In this document: one piece after another, positions 22,991 through 31,910 of the stretch
Layout of the letters: each line of letters opens with the position of its first letter
Numbering within the stretch: position 1 is the first letter of the stretch
Origin: Candidatus Bathyarchaeota archaeon
GTDB taxonomy: Archaea; Thermoproteota; Bathyarchaeia; Bathyarchaeales; Bathycorpusculaceae
DNA: 34,119 nucleotides
Assembly (NCBI GenBank): GCA_937873375.1
Contig: CALMWK010000115.1
Coordinates: forward strand, 1 to 34,119
Direction of reading: 5' to 3'
Notes under the pieces: generated by a model
The model's database searches: none
What the model saw: only the letters and a program-made list of their open reading frames with translations
What the model was told of the DNA's origin: nothing
Translations under genes and position numbers: made by a program

Positions 22991-23078
22991 GGCATGACAC
23001 GCGCCCAAAACTAAACAACTCCCTCCAGCTGCAACGCTGAATATGACGCGTGCAATCTAAAATCGGCATCCCAACTCA

Positions 23079-23094
23079 CGAAAACTCTTAAATC
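23079..23094 (+). promoter_or_regulatory. BRE/TATA promoter of ftr
   Basis: CGAAAACT (BRE) followed by CTTAAATC (TATA) places the start near 23117, eleven bases before the ftr ATG. AAAGG at 23115-23119 would be at the very edge of that leader. Confidence 0.6.
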
Positions 23095-23127
23095 ATACCA
23101 GACACAACAGAATCAAAGGTTTCACTC

Positions 23128-24099
23128 ATGTCAAACGACAATACTAAACTGGAAATCCTCGGCTACGACGACAAAGAAAAAGTTTTCACCGTGAAATCCC
23201 AAGCGGGAAACACGCTTAAAATCGTGGACACCTTCGCTGAAATGTTCCCCCTCTGGGCTGGAAGAGTCCTCATAACCGCCCAAAACGAAAAATGGGCACA
23301 AATCGCAGCAAGCCTAACCACAGGTTTCGCCACCAGCGTCATCGAAGCCACCGCAGAAGCAGCCATCGAACGCACAGTCCCAGCGGACCAAACACCCGAC
23401 AAACGCCCGGGCATTCTCATCCAAATCTACAACCGCGACCGCTTTGAACTCAAACGCCAACTCATGGAACGTATTGGACAATGTACCCTCACATGCCCAA
23501 CCACAGCAGCATTTAACGGACTAGTCGGCAAACGTACCCTCAACGTCGGCAGCAGCCTCCGATACTTCGGTGATGGCTTCCAAAAGAAAACCATGGTCGG
23601 CGGCAGAAAATGCTGGAAAATCCCAGTTATGGAAGGCAACTTCATCGTGGAAGATGGCTTCGGAGCCATGGAAGCAGTTGCAGGCGGCAACTTTATGATC
23701 TTCGCAAAAACACAAGAAGCTGGTCTTAAAGCTGCAGAAGCAGCCGCAGACGCCATACGTGCCAACGCACCCGACGTAATTATGCAATTCCCCGGAGGAG
23801 TATGCCGCGCAGGCAGCAAAGCAGGCTCGCTTAAGTATAAACTGAAAGCTTCAACTAATCATCCGTACTGTCCAACGCTAAAAACTTTGGTTCCTGATAG
23901 TGTTGTTCCTGAAGGCGTAAACTGTGTCTACGAAATCGTCATGAACGGCTTAACGTTGGATGCAGTCAAAAATGGCATGAAGCAAGGCGTAGCTGCAGCT
24001 GCAAACGTGCCTGGTGTTGTGAAGATTTCGTCAGGTAACTATGGTGGAAAGCTTGGTCCGTTTAAGGCTTTCTTGAAAGACGCCATAGGCGCAACATAA
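23128..24099 (+). CDS. ftr: Formylmethanofuran:H4MPT formyltransferase
   Basis: 323 residues. It moves the formyl group from formylmethanofuran to N5 of tetrahydromethanopterin, the second step of the archaeal methyl branch from CO2. Family stretches include DTFAEMF, RVLITAQNEKWA, ATGFATSVI, AEAAIE, PDKRPGILIQI, ERIGQCTLTCPTTAAFN and PGVVKISSGNYGGKLG at the C-terminus. Compared with the usual 297 residues it has an N-terminal extension of about 25. It is transcribed alone from its own promoter, with aRF1 following 80 bases later under a separate TATA. Together with the mtdB-like gene it indicates an H4MPT C1 pathway. Confidence 0.96.
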   Translation: MSNDNTKLEILGYDDKEKVFTVKSQAGNTLKIVDTFAEMFPLWAGRVLITAQNEKWAQIAASLTTGFATSVIEATAEAAIERTVPADQTPDKRPGILIQIYNRDRFELKRQLMERIGQCTLTCPTTAAFNGLVGKRTLNVGSSLRYFGDGFQKKTMVGGRKCWKIPVMEGNFIVEDGFGAMEAVAGGNFMIFAKTQEAGLKAAEAAADAIRANAPDVIMQFPGGVCRAGSKAGSLKYKLKASTNHPYCPTLKTLVPDSVVPEGVNCVYEIVMNGLTLDAVKNGMKQGVAAAANVPGVVKISSGNYGGKLGPFKAFLKDAIGAT

Positions 24100-24148
24100 C
24101 CTTCCCTTTTCCCTTTACGTAACTTTTATCTTATCAAACGTAGCGTAG

Positions 24149-24155
24149 TTTATAG
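24149..24155 (+). promoter_or_regulatory. TATA box of the aRF1 gene
   Basis: TTTATAG centred at 24152 lies 28 bases before the TTG at 24180, so the transcript probably begins at or next to the start codon. No Shine-Dalgarno is visible, in keeping with a leaderless mRNA. Confidence 0.5.
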
Positions 24156-24179
24156 CTAAACGGTTATACGTGAGAACAG

Positions 24180-25448
24180 TTGAGCACCGCAAAAAAAACC
24201 TCCCTCGAACTCTTCAGGTTACGGAAAACTCTAACAGCGTTAGCTAACAAAGCCGGTAGTCACACTGAGCTCATTACGATTTATGTTCCGCCAGACAAAC
24301 AAATCAGCGACGCCGTAAACCTGTTGCGCAACGAATACGGGACCGCCAGCAACATCAAATCTAACGTTACCCGAAAAAACGTACTAGACGCTATCACCAA
24401 AGTTCAGCAAAAGCTCAAGCTTTTCAAGGACCCTGGAGAAAAAGGCCTAGTAATTTTTGCTGGTGCTCTCCCGCAGGAAGGTGGCGGACCAGGCACCGAA
24501 AAAATGGAAACCTACGTTATTGTGCCGCCTGAGCCCATCAAGATTTTTCTTTACCGTTGTGACTCGCGTTTTCACACTGAACACCTGCAGGAGATGTTGC
24601 GTGAAAAGGAAACCTACGGCATCATCCTAGTTGATGCTTCAGATGCTACGATAGCTACTTTGCAGGGGAAAAGGCTGAACATTGTTCGGCAAACGTACTC
24701 TGGTGTTGCGGGAAAAACCCGTGCAGGCGGGCAATCAGCTCGACGATATGAACGTTTAAGGGACATGCAGCTTAACGAGTACTTTACTCGTGTGGGCGGG
24801 TACGTTAACGAGATTTTCTTGCCCATAGACACACTCAAAGGCATTATTCTTGCAGGTCCAGGACCCACCAAATACGACTTCCAAAAAGGCGATTATCTTC
24901 ATTACCAGCTTAAAAACAAGATTTTGGACGTAGTCGATACCGCATACGTTGAAGAGCAGGGTGTCAAAGAAGTTGTGGAGAAAGCGCCTGAAATAATGAA
25001 GAAAGTTCGCTACATCGAAGAGAAGCAGATCATGCAAAAGTTCCTCTACGAAGTCGGACACGACACAGGTTTGATAACTTACGGTGAAGCTGAGGTTCGG
25101 CATGCGTTGCAGGCGAGTTCAGTTCGCATGTTGCTGTTGTCTGAGAGTTTGGACATACAGCGAGTCTCGGTTAAATGTAGTGCTTGCGGCTATCAGGAAC
25201 AAGAAACTGTGAAAGGCCCAAACATAGCTGCGTTTGAACAGGGTTTAGCGGGGAAACCTTGCCCCAAATGCCAAGCGCCCTCGCTGACGGTAGATGAAAA
25301 AGTCGACATCGTGGATGACTTGGCGCAGCTTGCCGAGTACTCAAACACTGAGGTTGAGATGATTTCCACCGAGACCGAAGAAGGGCAGATGCTCAAGAAC
25401 GCGTTCGGCGGAATAGCCGCCATGTTGCGGTTCAAAACACAAGGCTAA
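24180..25448 (+). CDS. prf1: Peptide chain release factor aRF1
   Basis: 422 residues, the usual archaeal length. It recognises all three stop codons and triggers peptide release. The N domain has NIKS at 58-61 and YRCDSRF (the YxCxxxF motif) at 125-131. The M domain has the catalytic GGQ at 183-185 (RAGGQSARR), and the C domain carries a zinc site CSACG and CPKC. The start is TTG at 24180, apparently leaderless. The stop codons of this gene and of the convergent DUF167 gene overlap over four bases (25445-25448). Confidence 0.97.
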   Translation: MSTAKKTSLELFRLRKTLTALANKAGSHTELITIYVPPDKQISDAVNLLRNEYGTASNIKSNVTRKNVLDAITKVQQKLKLFKDPGEKGLVIFAGALPQEGGGPGTEKMETYVIVPPEPIKIFLYRCDSRFHTEHLQEMLREKETYGIILVDASDATIATLQGKRLNIVRQTYSGVAGKTRAGGQSARRYERLRDMQLNEYFTRVGGYVNEIFLPIDTLKGIILAGPGPTKYDFQKGDYLHYQLKNKILDVVDTAYVEEQGVKEVVEKAPEIMKKVRYIEEKQIMQKFLYEVGHDTGLITYGEAEVRHALQASSVRMLLLSESLDIQRVSVKCSACGYQEQETVKGPNIAAFEQGLAGKPCPKCQAPSLTVDEKVDIVDDLAQLAEYSNTEVEMISTETEEGQMLKNAFGGIAAMLRFKTQG

Positions 25449-25720
25449 ATCTCTTGCAATAATTTTTCAATTTCGCTTTTCTTTCTTCCTCTCAGGAGCA
25501 AGGCTTTCTGTTTGGAAGTGGCGCCTGAAACAATTTCAACTTTGCCGTGCAAAAGCTTGGAGAGTTCTTTTATGATTTCTTTGTTCACTTTGCCCTTAAC
25601 TGGCTCTTCCGTGCATCGAACAACCACTTCGTCGCCTTCGATTTGTACTTCGAATTTTTGGCTGTTCGGCTTCACAAAAACTTCCAAGACCACGCCGTCT
25701 TTGGTTTCGCTCAGCTTCAT
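25445..25720 (-). CDS. DUF167 (YggU/UPF0235) family protein
   Basis: 91 residues from the ATG at 25720. The fold is clear from LEVFVKPNSQKFEV, VVRCTEEPVKGKVNKEIIKELSKLL and VEIVSGATSKQKALLLRG, the conserved core of the family. These are small cytosolic alpha/beta proteins, present in all three domains, whose function is not settled. The ATG overlaps the topoisomerase stop as ATGA, so the two are translationally coupled; a longer frame from 25732 lies inside the topoisomerase gene. Confidence 0.93.
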   Translation of the reverse strand: MKLSETKDGVVLEVFVKPNSQKFEVQIEGDEVVVRCTEEPVKGKVNKEIIKELSKLLHGKVEIVSGATSKQKALLLRGRKKSEIEKLLQEI

Positions 25721-27363
25721 ACTGTTACGCACTCAGCTTCAGACTTGCTTTTGCCTTCCAGCGCCCAGCTGAATTTCTTGCGCAGCGTCGCAGGATAAAA
25801 CTTTTCCAAGTTAAACTTGACTTTCTTTGCCCACTTCACATACGCCGTGGGGTCAATATACGACTTCAACGACGTGCCCAAGTTGTACTCTCGGGTCATC
25901 TTGGTCAGTTCTATGTCAAGTTTCGCTTTCTCAATTCGGGTTGTGAGCGCCTCGGTTTTTTTGCCTTCCGCCTTCTTCTGCACCAGCTGCGCTTCCATCT
26001 CTTTGAGGTGAGCTTTTTTCTTGGCTAATCGGTCATCGAAGGTGGGTGGAATCTTGCGTTTGTGGTTTGCAACTTCCGCCACTTTCAAATTCGCTTTCTT
26101 CGCTGCATACGTCTTTAGGTATTCTGGGTCGTCTTTTTTGACGCCGCTTCTCTCCAGTTCTTCCTTTACGGTTGTGGTGCATCGCCAAGTGCGGAACACT
26201 TTGGCGGTTAGTTTGGGCATTTTTTCGCTGAGGAACCGTGAAACTTTCTTGGAGTCTATGCCTTCAAAGAGGTATTCTTTGCTGTTTTTCGCAAAATACT
26301 CAATGTTCCTGATAACCGCGGGTGGAGCAGGCACCTGTTTTATCCAGCGGACAGAGTCTTTGCCTAAAAAGTCAAAGTGCACGATGTCGCCTTCGATTTT
26401 GATGTGCTCAGACCTGAGTGTGATGGCGCCTACGGTGTCGGCTTCGTCTGGGTCTTTTTCGTCGCCCACCCTCATGTTAGGTTTGAGAATTAGCCAGCAG
26501 ACAGTGGCGACTTTTCTGCGGTTTTCGTCTTTCGCGTCAAGGTTTTTCATTATGTGGTCTTCAATTTTCCCAATCTGCTTGCCCAAGTTCTCGGCTTTTT
26601 GGAACTTCTCTTTCTCACGGTTCTGCTTCAGAAACGCAGAGTCCGAAAACCAGACGTACTTGACTTTCCCCGTGAGCTTATCTATCCACTTCGCCACGTA
26701 CATCTTGTTAGGTTCCCAAATGACCTTCCAGCCCTCAGGCTTTGGAGCGTCTGGTGACAAGTTGAGAGTTATATCTTCCATGCTGGGTCCTTCCTTCCAT
26801 TTGCCACGCTGCGGATGGTCGCCCCGTCCAGCGAAAAGGCATGAGGGTTCGGCGGTCCAGTTGGCTACTTCAAGCTTTTGCCCATCAACCTCAGCAAAAC
26901 CATAATTTTCCTTTAGTTTTTCTCTTTGAACTTTCCGCTCGGCGGCAAGCTGCTTCTTCACTTCGGCAGGCATGTCCAGCTTCTTCTGCTTTTCCCGCTC
27001 AACATAGTTTGAAATTTCCGAGAAATCAATGTCCTTATGAATCGCCGCGTCAGGATTGCCCACGTCATCTGCCGCGTAATTCTCAATTTTTTTGAGATAT
27101 TCTTCCGCGAAAGCCCCTAAGAAGCCCAAAGACGGATTCTCAAGTTTTAGCTGTTCAAGAAACTCGTGCATGAAGTTCTTCATGAAAACGTTATCTGGCG
27201 GGGAAGCAATGGATTGTCTTTTTCTGATCCAAGCAACCGCCATCTGCTCACTTTTAGCAGTTAATGGTACACTTTGACCGTGGATTTTAACGGTGAATCT
27301 TTTATGTTCGTATTGTGGAACGTATATCCCGTTATGTTTGAGACTTTGTAAAACGTGTTTCAT
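25717..27363 (-). CDS. DNA topoisomerase IB, eukaryotic type
   Basis: 548 residues. It relaxes positive and negative supercoils by a 3'-phosphotyrosine nick. Core matches to eukaryotic Top1 are LFAGRGDHPQRGKW, EDITLNLSPDAP, DEADTVGAITLRSEHI and FDFLGKDS. Catalytic residues are all present: Arg in MRVGDEK, Lys in GKDS, Arg in FRTWR, His in NHKRKIP and the nucleophile Tyr502 in KSYIDP. A charged helical linker (about 435-485) precedes the C-terminal domain. It lacks the long disordered N-terminal domain of the eukaryotic enzyme. Bacterial TopIB is much shorter. It is co-translated with the DUF167 gene. Confidence 0.96.
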   Translation of the reverse strand: MKHVLQSLKHNGIYVPQYEHKRFTVKIHGQSVPLTAKSEQMAVAWIRKRQSIASPPDNVFMKNFMHEFLEQLKLENPSLGFLGAFAEEYLKKIENYAADDVGNPDAAIHKDIDFSEISNYVEREKQKKLDMPAEVKKQLAAERKVQREKLKENYGFAEVDGQKLEVANWTAEPSCLFAGRGDHPQRGKWKEGPSMEDITLNLSPDAPKPEGWKVIWEPNKMYVAKWIDKLTGKVKYVWFSDSAFLKQNREKEKFQKAENLGKQIGKIEDHIMKNLDAKDENRRKVATVCWLILKPNMRVGDEKDPDEADTVGAITLRSEHIKIEGDIVHFDFLGKDSVRWIKQVPAPPAVIRNIEYFAKNSKEYLFEGIDSKKVSRFLSEKMPKLTAKVFRTWRCTTTVKEELERSGVKKDDPEYLKTYAAKKANLKVAEVANHKRKIPPTFDDRLAKKKAHLKEMEAQLVQKKAEGKKTEALTTRIEKAKLDIELTKMTREYNLGTSLKSYIDPTAYVKWAKKVKFNLEKFYPATLRKKFSWALEGKSKSEAECVTV

Positions 27364-27482
27364 GCGTTTGGCATCTCATGTAATTTTGGTGCGTCGTGGA
27401 AACTTTGCCGCTTTTCCATGCTTTTCTATGTTTGGATGGTTTCTAGCTTAAAAACTTTCACTAAGGCTTTGCTGTGATTGGC

Positions 27483-27887
27483 TCAAAAAAGCAACTTGGA
27501 ATTCTTCGCCGCCCTCGACTTCTTCAGTTTCGCGTAGACTTCATCCACCATCTTCCGCTCCACATACCCTTTGTGTGGGCGAAAACCGCCTCCGAACGCT
27601 CCAGGTATGTGCATAAGTTCGTGAACAAGGGTTCTTTCTCTGTCTTCGGGGGACATTTTGTCGTAAATCTCTGAGATAACTTCTATGGTGTATGCTGGCG
27701 GCATGTTAAGCACGCCCTGCCACAGTTTGCCCAAGCCGTGAATCCGCGCGATGGTGCGTTTGGCTTTGCTGCCTCTGCTGCGTACGCAGTAAACGAATTG
27801 GGGAACTACATGGAAGAACTCGCATTCTTCGGCTAGCTGGTCTACTTGCTTTTTGATTTCGGGGGCATCATAATATTTTATGGGCAT
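27483..27887 (-). CDS. Predicted zinc metallopeptidase, COG4900 type
   Basis: 134 residues. HELMH at 89-93 is a gluzincin or metzincin-type HExxH zinc site, and His105 in RPHKGYV could be the third ligand. The preceding YTIEVISEIYDKMSPEDRERTL helix fits the small COG4900/phage-like metallopeptidase family as I know it. It is cytosolic, with no signal peptide. The gene is small and stands between topoisomerase IB and a P-type ATPase on the same strand with gaps of 119 and 67 bases. The substrate is unknown. Confidence 0.8.
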   Translation of the reverse strand: MPIKYYDAPEIKKQVDQLAEECEFFHVVPQFVYCVRSRGSKAKRTIARIHGLGKLWQGVLNMPPAYTIEVISEIYDKMSPEDRERTLVHELMHIPGAFGGGFRPHKGYVERKMVDEVYAKLKKSRAAKNSKLLF

Positions 27888-27954
27888 GTTTTGTCCTCAG
27901 GCTTGCTTACGCTTGGCGCTTTGAAGTTACCTTCCTGTCCTCTTCATTTAACGT

Positions 27955-30585
27955 TTACTGAAAACTTCTCTGGGCGCCGTGGGTTTTCGTGTCTCGCAGT
28001 TTTTTGAACTCCATCCAGAACGTCGCCACAAACGACACGCCAATCGCCAGTGCCCAATCTGAAAGGCTCAGGCTAGTAATCTTGAGCAAATCATGTACAC
28101 CCGTTAGATTCGTGCCAACCACCAGTGTCGCTGCGACTACCAGTGCCCACAGCAGCATCACTTTGTTTGACAGCAAACCCTGCTTTAACAGCGGCTGCTT
28201 CTCAGACCTGAAATTGAACGCGAGGAAGATGTGTCCAATCATCCATGTTACGAACGCCATGGTTTGCGCCTGCACCAAGTTCTGCGTTGAATAGTACGTG
28301 AATAGGTAGCTTACGGAAACTGCTGCGAAGAGGCTCAGTGCACCCGTCAGGATGCTGAGTTGTATGCTGCGGTTCAGGAACTTCTCTTTAGGCTTCATGG
28401 GTGGCTTCTTCATGGTGCCTGCTTCTTGTGGTTCCGCCACAAAAGTTGCTGACGCCGCCAAGTCCATGAATAGCTCCAACACAATTATTTGAATTGGCGC
28501 GAACGGCAACGGGACACCCAACGCGATGGGCAACAGGAAGCTGGCAACCAATGCCATCTTACACGCGAGATAATACCGCACGCCTTTTCTGAGATTGGCG
28601 AAGATTTTTCGTCCTTCCTTAACCGCAGTTTCGATGGTTGCGAAATTGTCGTCTGACAAAATCATGTCCGCAGTTTCCTTCGCCACATCAGTCCCACGTA
28701 TGCCCATGGCGATTCCGATGTGCGCTTCCTTCAGGGCTGGAGCATCATTCACTCCGTCACCCGTGACCGCGACGATTTCGCCGTTCTCCCTCAGAAGCCT
28801 CACGAGGCGCAGTTTGTCTTCAGGTGTGGTTCGGGCAAAAACAAACGTATCCCGCAACGCTTCTTTGAGTTCTTCGTTGCTCATTTGGGCGATTTCGCTA
28901 CCAGTCAGCACCTTGGCGTGGTTGATGCCGACTTGGGATGCTATGGCTCTGGCGGTTTCAGGGTGGTCACCCGTAACCATAATGACTTTGATTCCTGCTT
29001 CTTGGCACAGTCTAATGGCGTTTTTGACTTCTTTTCTGGGGGGGTCAATAAATCCTATGACGCCTACGAAGACCAAGTTCTGCTCCAGACGATATTTCGT
29101 TTGCATCTGGATTGGAAGTATTTTGCGGTAACTGAAAGCCAGCAACCTTTGACCTGCCTGTGCCATAACTGAAACCGCAGTTACCATTTGGCTCCTCAAA
29201 TCTTCAGTTAATGGTTTTTCTTGCCCTTCAAGAAGTACCCCTACAGAATTGGCAAGGACATTTTCTGGGGCACCGCTGGACAAAACAACAATCGAGTTGC
29301 CAAGTTGATACACGTATGAGGCGAGTTTGCGTTTGCTGTCAAAACTTAACTCGTCTTTGAGCACCCACATCTCCTGTAGTTTCCCCATGTCTGCACCGTT
29401 TTCTTTGACCGCTTCCAAAATTGCCTTTGCCATCGGGTTACTGAGCGCGTCCTCAGAAGTTACGCCTTTAATCGCGTCACTTGCAAGCAGCGCGGTTTTT
29501 AGGGATTCTTTTTCGTTTTGCCCAAAATCCTGCTTCTTAACGATTCTGCCATCGAAATAGAGGCTTTCAATTCGCATTTTGTTCTCAGTTATGGTTCCTG
29601 TTTTGTCAGTGGCAATTATGGTGGTGCTTCCCAAAGTTTCGGCTGCTCGCAGACGCTTAACCACAGCGTTTTTGCGAGAAAGTGAGTAAGCTCCAACGCC
29701 CAGAACCATTGTGATTATGATGGGTAACTCTTCAGGTATAGTGGCGAAAGACAAGGATAACCCGTACAGAATTGCCTGCTCTACCGATAAACCTCTGAGG
29801 AAGCCGAGAACTGGCACCAGTATGCTAAAGAACAGGGCTATCCACACAAGGGTTTTCGCCAGCTGTTTCATGCCCAACTGCAACGGAGTTTTGGGCTCTT
29901 TTGCAGCCTTGGTTATGCCTGCTACTCTGCCCAGTTCCGTGTTCACCCCAGTGGCTGTAACTAGTGCTTTGGCGCGTCCTTTGGCGATGACGGTTCCCGC
30001 GTAAACTAGGTTTTTGCGTTCGGTGAATCGGGGCGCATCCAGCAAAATTGTGATGGCCTCTTTTGGCACTGGAAACGATTCACCTGTCAACGATGACTCG
30101 TTAACTTCCAACCCGACCGCATCCAGAAGTCCCGCATCCGCAGGCACTCTCTCGCCTGGTTTAAGCAGCACAATGTCTCCTGGAACAATCTGCTCCGTCA
30201 AAACTTCCACAGGTTGCCCGTTTCGAAGCACCGTGGCGGTTGGTGAAGTAAGTTTTTTCAGCGAGGCTATGGAGCGTTTAGCTCGGTATTCATTCCAAAC
30301 TTCCACCAAAACAAGTATGCTGATTATGGTGATTATGGCTAAGGAGTCAGTTAGGGTGCCCCAGATGCTGTAGAGCACGCCCACGGCGATGAGGAGCAGA
30401 ATCATGGGTTCAGTGACTTCTTCACGCAGAATTCCAAGGAAGCGAATTTCGTGCTCTTCCACCAACTTGTTAGGTCCATGCGTGGCTAGGCGGTCTGCAG
30501 CTTGCTGGGCTGTAAGTCCCTTTTCTGGGGCTGTGCCTTGCTGCTGAAGAGAATTTTTTGTTTCCTCGGCGCGCCCCTGACTCAT
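27955..30585 (-). CDS. P-type cation-transporting ATPase (P2-like)
   Basis: 876 residues with ten predicted helices. The A domain has TGES (167-170), the P domain DKTGT with the phosphorylated Asp327, and TGDGVNDAPAL closes the hinge. Helix M4 has IPEELP. Helix M6 reads ELFMDLA where SERCA has NLVTDG, so the Asn and Thr of the Ca2+ site are Glu and Met, and only the Asp is kept. The overall pattern is closest to Ca2+/H+ pumps of P2/P3 type, but the ion cannot be fixed. An N-terminal cation-ATPase domain (GLTAQQAADRLATHGPN) is present. ATG at 30585 follows AGGTG; a GTG at 30594 adds three residues. Confidence 0.93.
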   Translation of the reverse strand: MSQGRAEETKNSLQQQGTAPEKGLTAQQAADRLATHGPNKLVEEHEIRFLGILREEVTEPMILLLIAVGVLYSIWGTLTDSLAIITIISILVLVEVWNEYRAKRSIASLKKLTSPTATVLRNGQPVEVLTEQIVPGDIVLLKPGERVPADAGLLDAVGLEVNESSLTGESFPVPKEAITILLDAPRFTERKNLVYAGTVIAKGRAKALVTATGVNTELGRVAGITKAAKEPKTPLQLGMKQLAKTLVWIALFFSILVPVLGFLRGLSVEQAILYGLSLSFATIPEELPIIITMVLGVGAYSLSRKNAVVKRLRAAETLGSTTIIATDKTGTITENKMRIESLYFDGRIVKKQDFGQNEKESLKTALLASDAIKGVTSEDALSNPMAKAILEAVKENGADMGKLQEMWVLKDELSFDSKRKLASYVYQLGNSIVVLSSGAPENVLANSVGVLLEGQEKPLTEDLRSQMVTAVSVMAQAGQRLLAFSYRKILPIQMQTKYRLEQNLVFVGVIGFIDPPRKEVKNAIRLCQEAGIKVIMVTGDHPETARAIASQVGINHAKVLTGSEIAQMSNEELKEALRDTFVFARTTPEDKLRLVRLLRENGEIVAVTGDGVNDAPALKEAHIGIAMGIRGTDVAKETADMILSDDNFATIETAVKEGRKIFANLRKGVRYYLACKMALVASFLLPIALGVPLPFAPIQIIVLELFMDLAASATFVAEPQEAGTMKKPPMKPKEKFLNRSIQLSILTGALSLFAAVSVSYLFTYYSTQNLVQAQTMAFVTWMIGHIFLAFNFRSEKQPLLKQGLLSNKVMLLWALVVAATLVVGTNLTGVHDLLKITSLSLSDWALAIGVSFVATFWMEFKKLRDTKTHGAQRSFQ

Positions 30586-30768
30586 TTCATGCACCTAACA
30601 TTTCTGTTTATGATGCTGTGAGGTTTTAGGGTTTTGCTATATGTTTGCTGTTTCAGCAAGACCTTTTGAGTGGAAAACTTTAGTCCATTGCCGAAAAAAC
30701 CCGAAGTTCAACTGTGGCGCAGAAATGTTGCAATCTCCAAAGTTCTAAAAGACCTCTAAACAGGACAA

Positions 30769-30790
30769 TTTGTTCTCCTATGAGAACAAA
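30769..30790. promoter_or_regulatory. Perfect inverted repeat upstream of the TIM-barrel gene
   Basis: TTTGTTCTC (30769-30777) and GAGAACAAA (30782-30790) are exact 9-base arms around CTAT. The repeat ends 16 bases upstream of the TATA box at 30807, the usual place of an archaeal activator site. No gene lies in the 260-base gap 30586-30852. Confidence 0.5.
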
Positions 30791-30806
30791 AGCATTTTAC
30801 ACAAAA

Positions 30807-30814
30807 CTTTATAA
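30807..30814 (+). promoter_or_regulatory. TATA box of the putative TIM-barrel gene
   Basis: CTTTATAA places the transcript start near 30837; AGGTG then lies just before the ATG at 30853. Confidence 0.5.
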
Positions 30815-30852
30815 CATCGCCTAACGTTCTGCATGGTAAAAGGTGCAAAAAG

Positions 30853-31776
30853 ATGAAATTCGGCACATACGTATTCCTACCCGAGAAAACTGAAGGCTTT
30901 GATTTTCACCTGTTCCGTGTCAAACCAGAAGTCGGCAGAAGAATGCCACCGATGCCTGACATGTACAGCAACATCGCCATATTCGGCGACAACGTCACCG
31001 CACGCAACCACCCTGACTGGATCAGCCAATCACCCCTCGGCCCAGCATGGAGAACCAACAACAACTTTAACGTCCGCTGGGATATCCTTTGCCACACGCA
31101 GCCTGACCACAGAGAAGAACAACTAGACTACATCGAAGAAGTCGCAAGAAACAGTCCAGGAGTTTGGCTAAACAGCATACACTTCGCAGAGCACGGACAC
31201 TGCACATGCCCGCGATGCAACGAGAAATGGAAGAAAAGTGGCTTAAGCTGGCTCGAATGGCGCAGAAAAGAAGTCACCGATTACATGGCACAAGTCAGCG
31301 AACGAGTACGCGACCGCGCAAAGAAGAAATTCGTCATAGGCGTTCTGCCAGACCCAGTTACATCATATGAGCGCTTCGGCATAAACTTTGACGACTTAGC
31401 CCCCCTGACCGACGAATTCCTAGTGGTTATGTTCAGCAAGAACTATGCTACACCATGGTACTGGGAAATGCTCACCCGCGCATTCAAGAAGACCTTCAAA
31501 GAAGTGCCACTCAACATATCGCTTTACGTGTTCGGTCCAGGCGACGACGCAAGAGAAGTTGCTACACCAAGCGAATTGCTCACAGTATCTTCCCGTATGG
31601 CACGCGCTGGCGTAGACAACCTTCTATACTTGACCGAGGGCGCTTCTCAAATGAAAGCTTTCCAGAAGGCAGCAGTCGAAAAAGTTGAGCTCAGAGAACG
31701 ACTCAGAACCTACGGCGGTCAACCAGTTCAAGAATTCCTTGACTTGGTTAAGAGCTGGGAACAAATCGTTCAGTAA
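30853..31776 (+). CDS. Putative TIM-barrel protein of glycosidase-like type
   Basis: 307 residues, soluble, with no signal peptide. The middle holds HFAEHGHCTCPRC (a CxCxxC cluster) followed by SWLEWRRKEVTDYM. This pairing of a Cys cluster and an arginine-rich helix resembles uncharacterised glycoside-hydrolase-like TIM barrels (Cys-x-Cys-x2-Cys before WRR). Strand-like pieces (VWLNSIHF, FVIGVLPDP, EFLVVMF, LNISLYVFG, VDNLLYLTEG) alternate with helices as in a barrel. The catalytic acids cannot be assigned. Its own promoter, an upstream inverted repeat and a downstream terminator make it a single regulated unit. Family assignment is tentative. Confidence 0.6.
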   Translation: MKFGTYVFLPEKTEGFDFHLFRVKPEVGRRMPPMPDMYSNIAIFGDNVTARNHPDWISQSPLGPAWRTNNNFNVRWDILCHTQPDHREEQLDYIEEVARNSPGVWLNSIHFAEHGHCTCPRCNEKWKKSGLSWLEWRRKEVTDYMAQVSERVRDRAKKKFVIGVLPDPVTSYERFGINFDDLAPLTDEFLVVMFSKNYATPWYWEMLTRAFKKTFKEVPLNISLYVFGPGDDAREVATPSELLTVSSRMARAGVDNLLYLTEGASQMKAFQKAAVEKVELRERLRTYGGQPVQEFLDLVKSWEQIVQ

Positions 31777-31810
31777 ACCTTCAGGCACGAACATAAGAAA
31801 CCCTAAAGCA

Positions 31811-31843
31811 GGCAGTACGTTTTCACGCTGCCTTTTTATTTTA
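31811..31843 (+). terminator. Hairpin terminator after the TIM-barrel gene
   Basis: GGCAG (31811-31815) pairs with CTGCC (31828-31832), followed at once by a T-rich run to 31843. It begins 34 bases after the stop codon. The stem bases match those of the terminator at 14678. Confidence 0.6.
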
Positions 31844-31910
31844 TCTCACTCAACCTGAGCCTACTTGTCATCATGCCTTTTTTTCTTAATTTGCCCTGCA
31901 CCTTCAAAAA

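Noticed and set aside
26021-26905. Long plus-strand frame of 294 codons inside topoisomerase IB
   Set aside because: It is antisense to a gene with complete catalytic motifs, is Ser/Phe-rich in a codon-mirror fashion, and shows no domain or start signal.
28595-29131. Plus-strand 178-codon frame inside the P-type ATPase
   Set aside because: Antisense to DKTGT-to-hinge coding sequence; composition mirrors the real gene.
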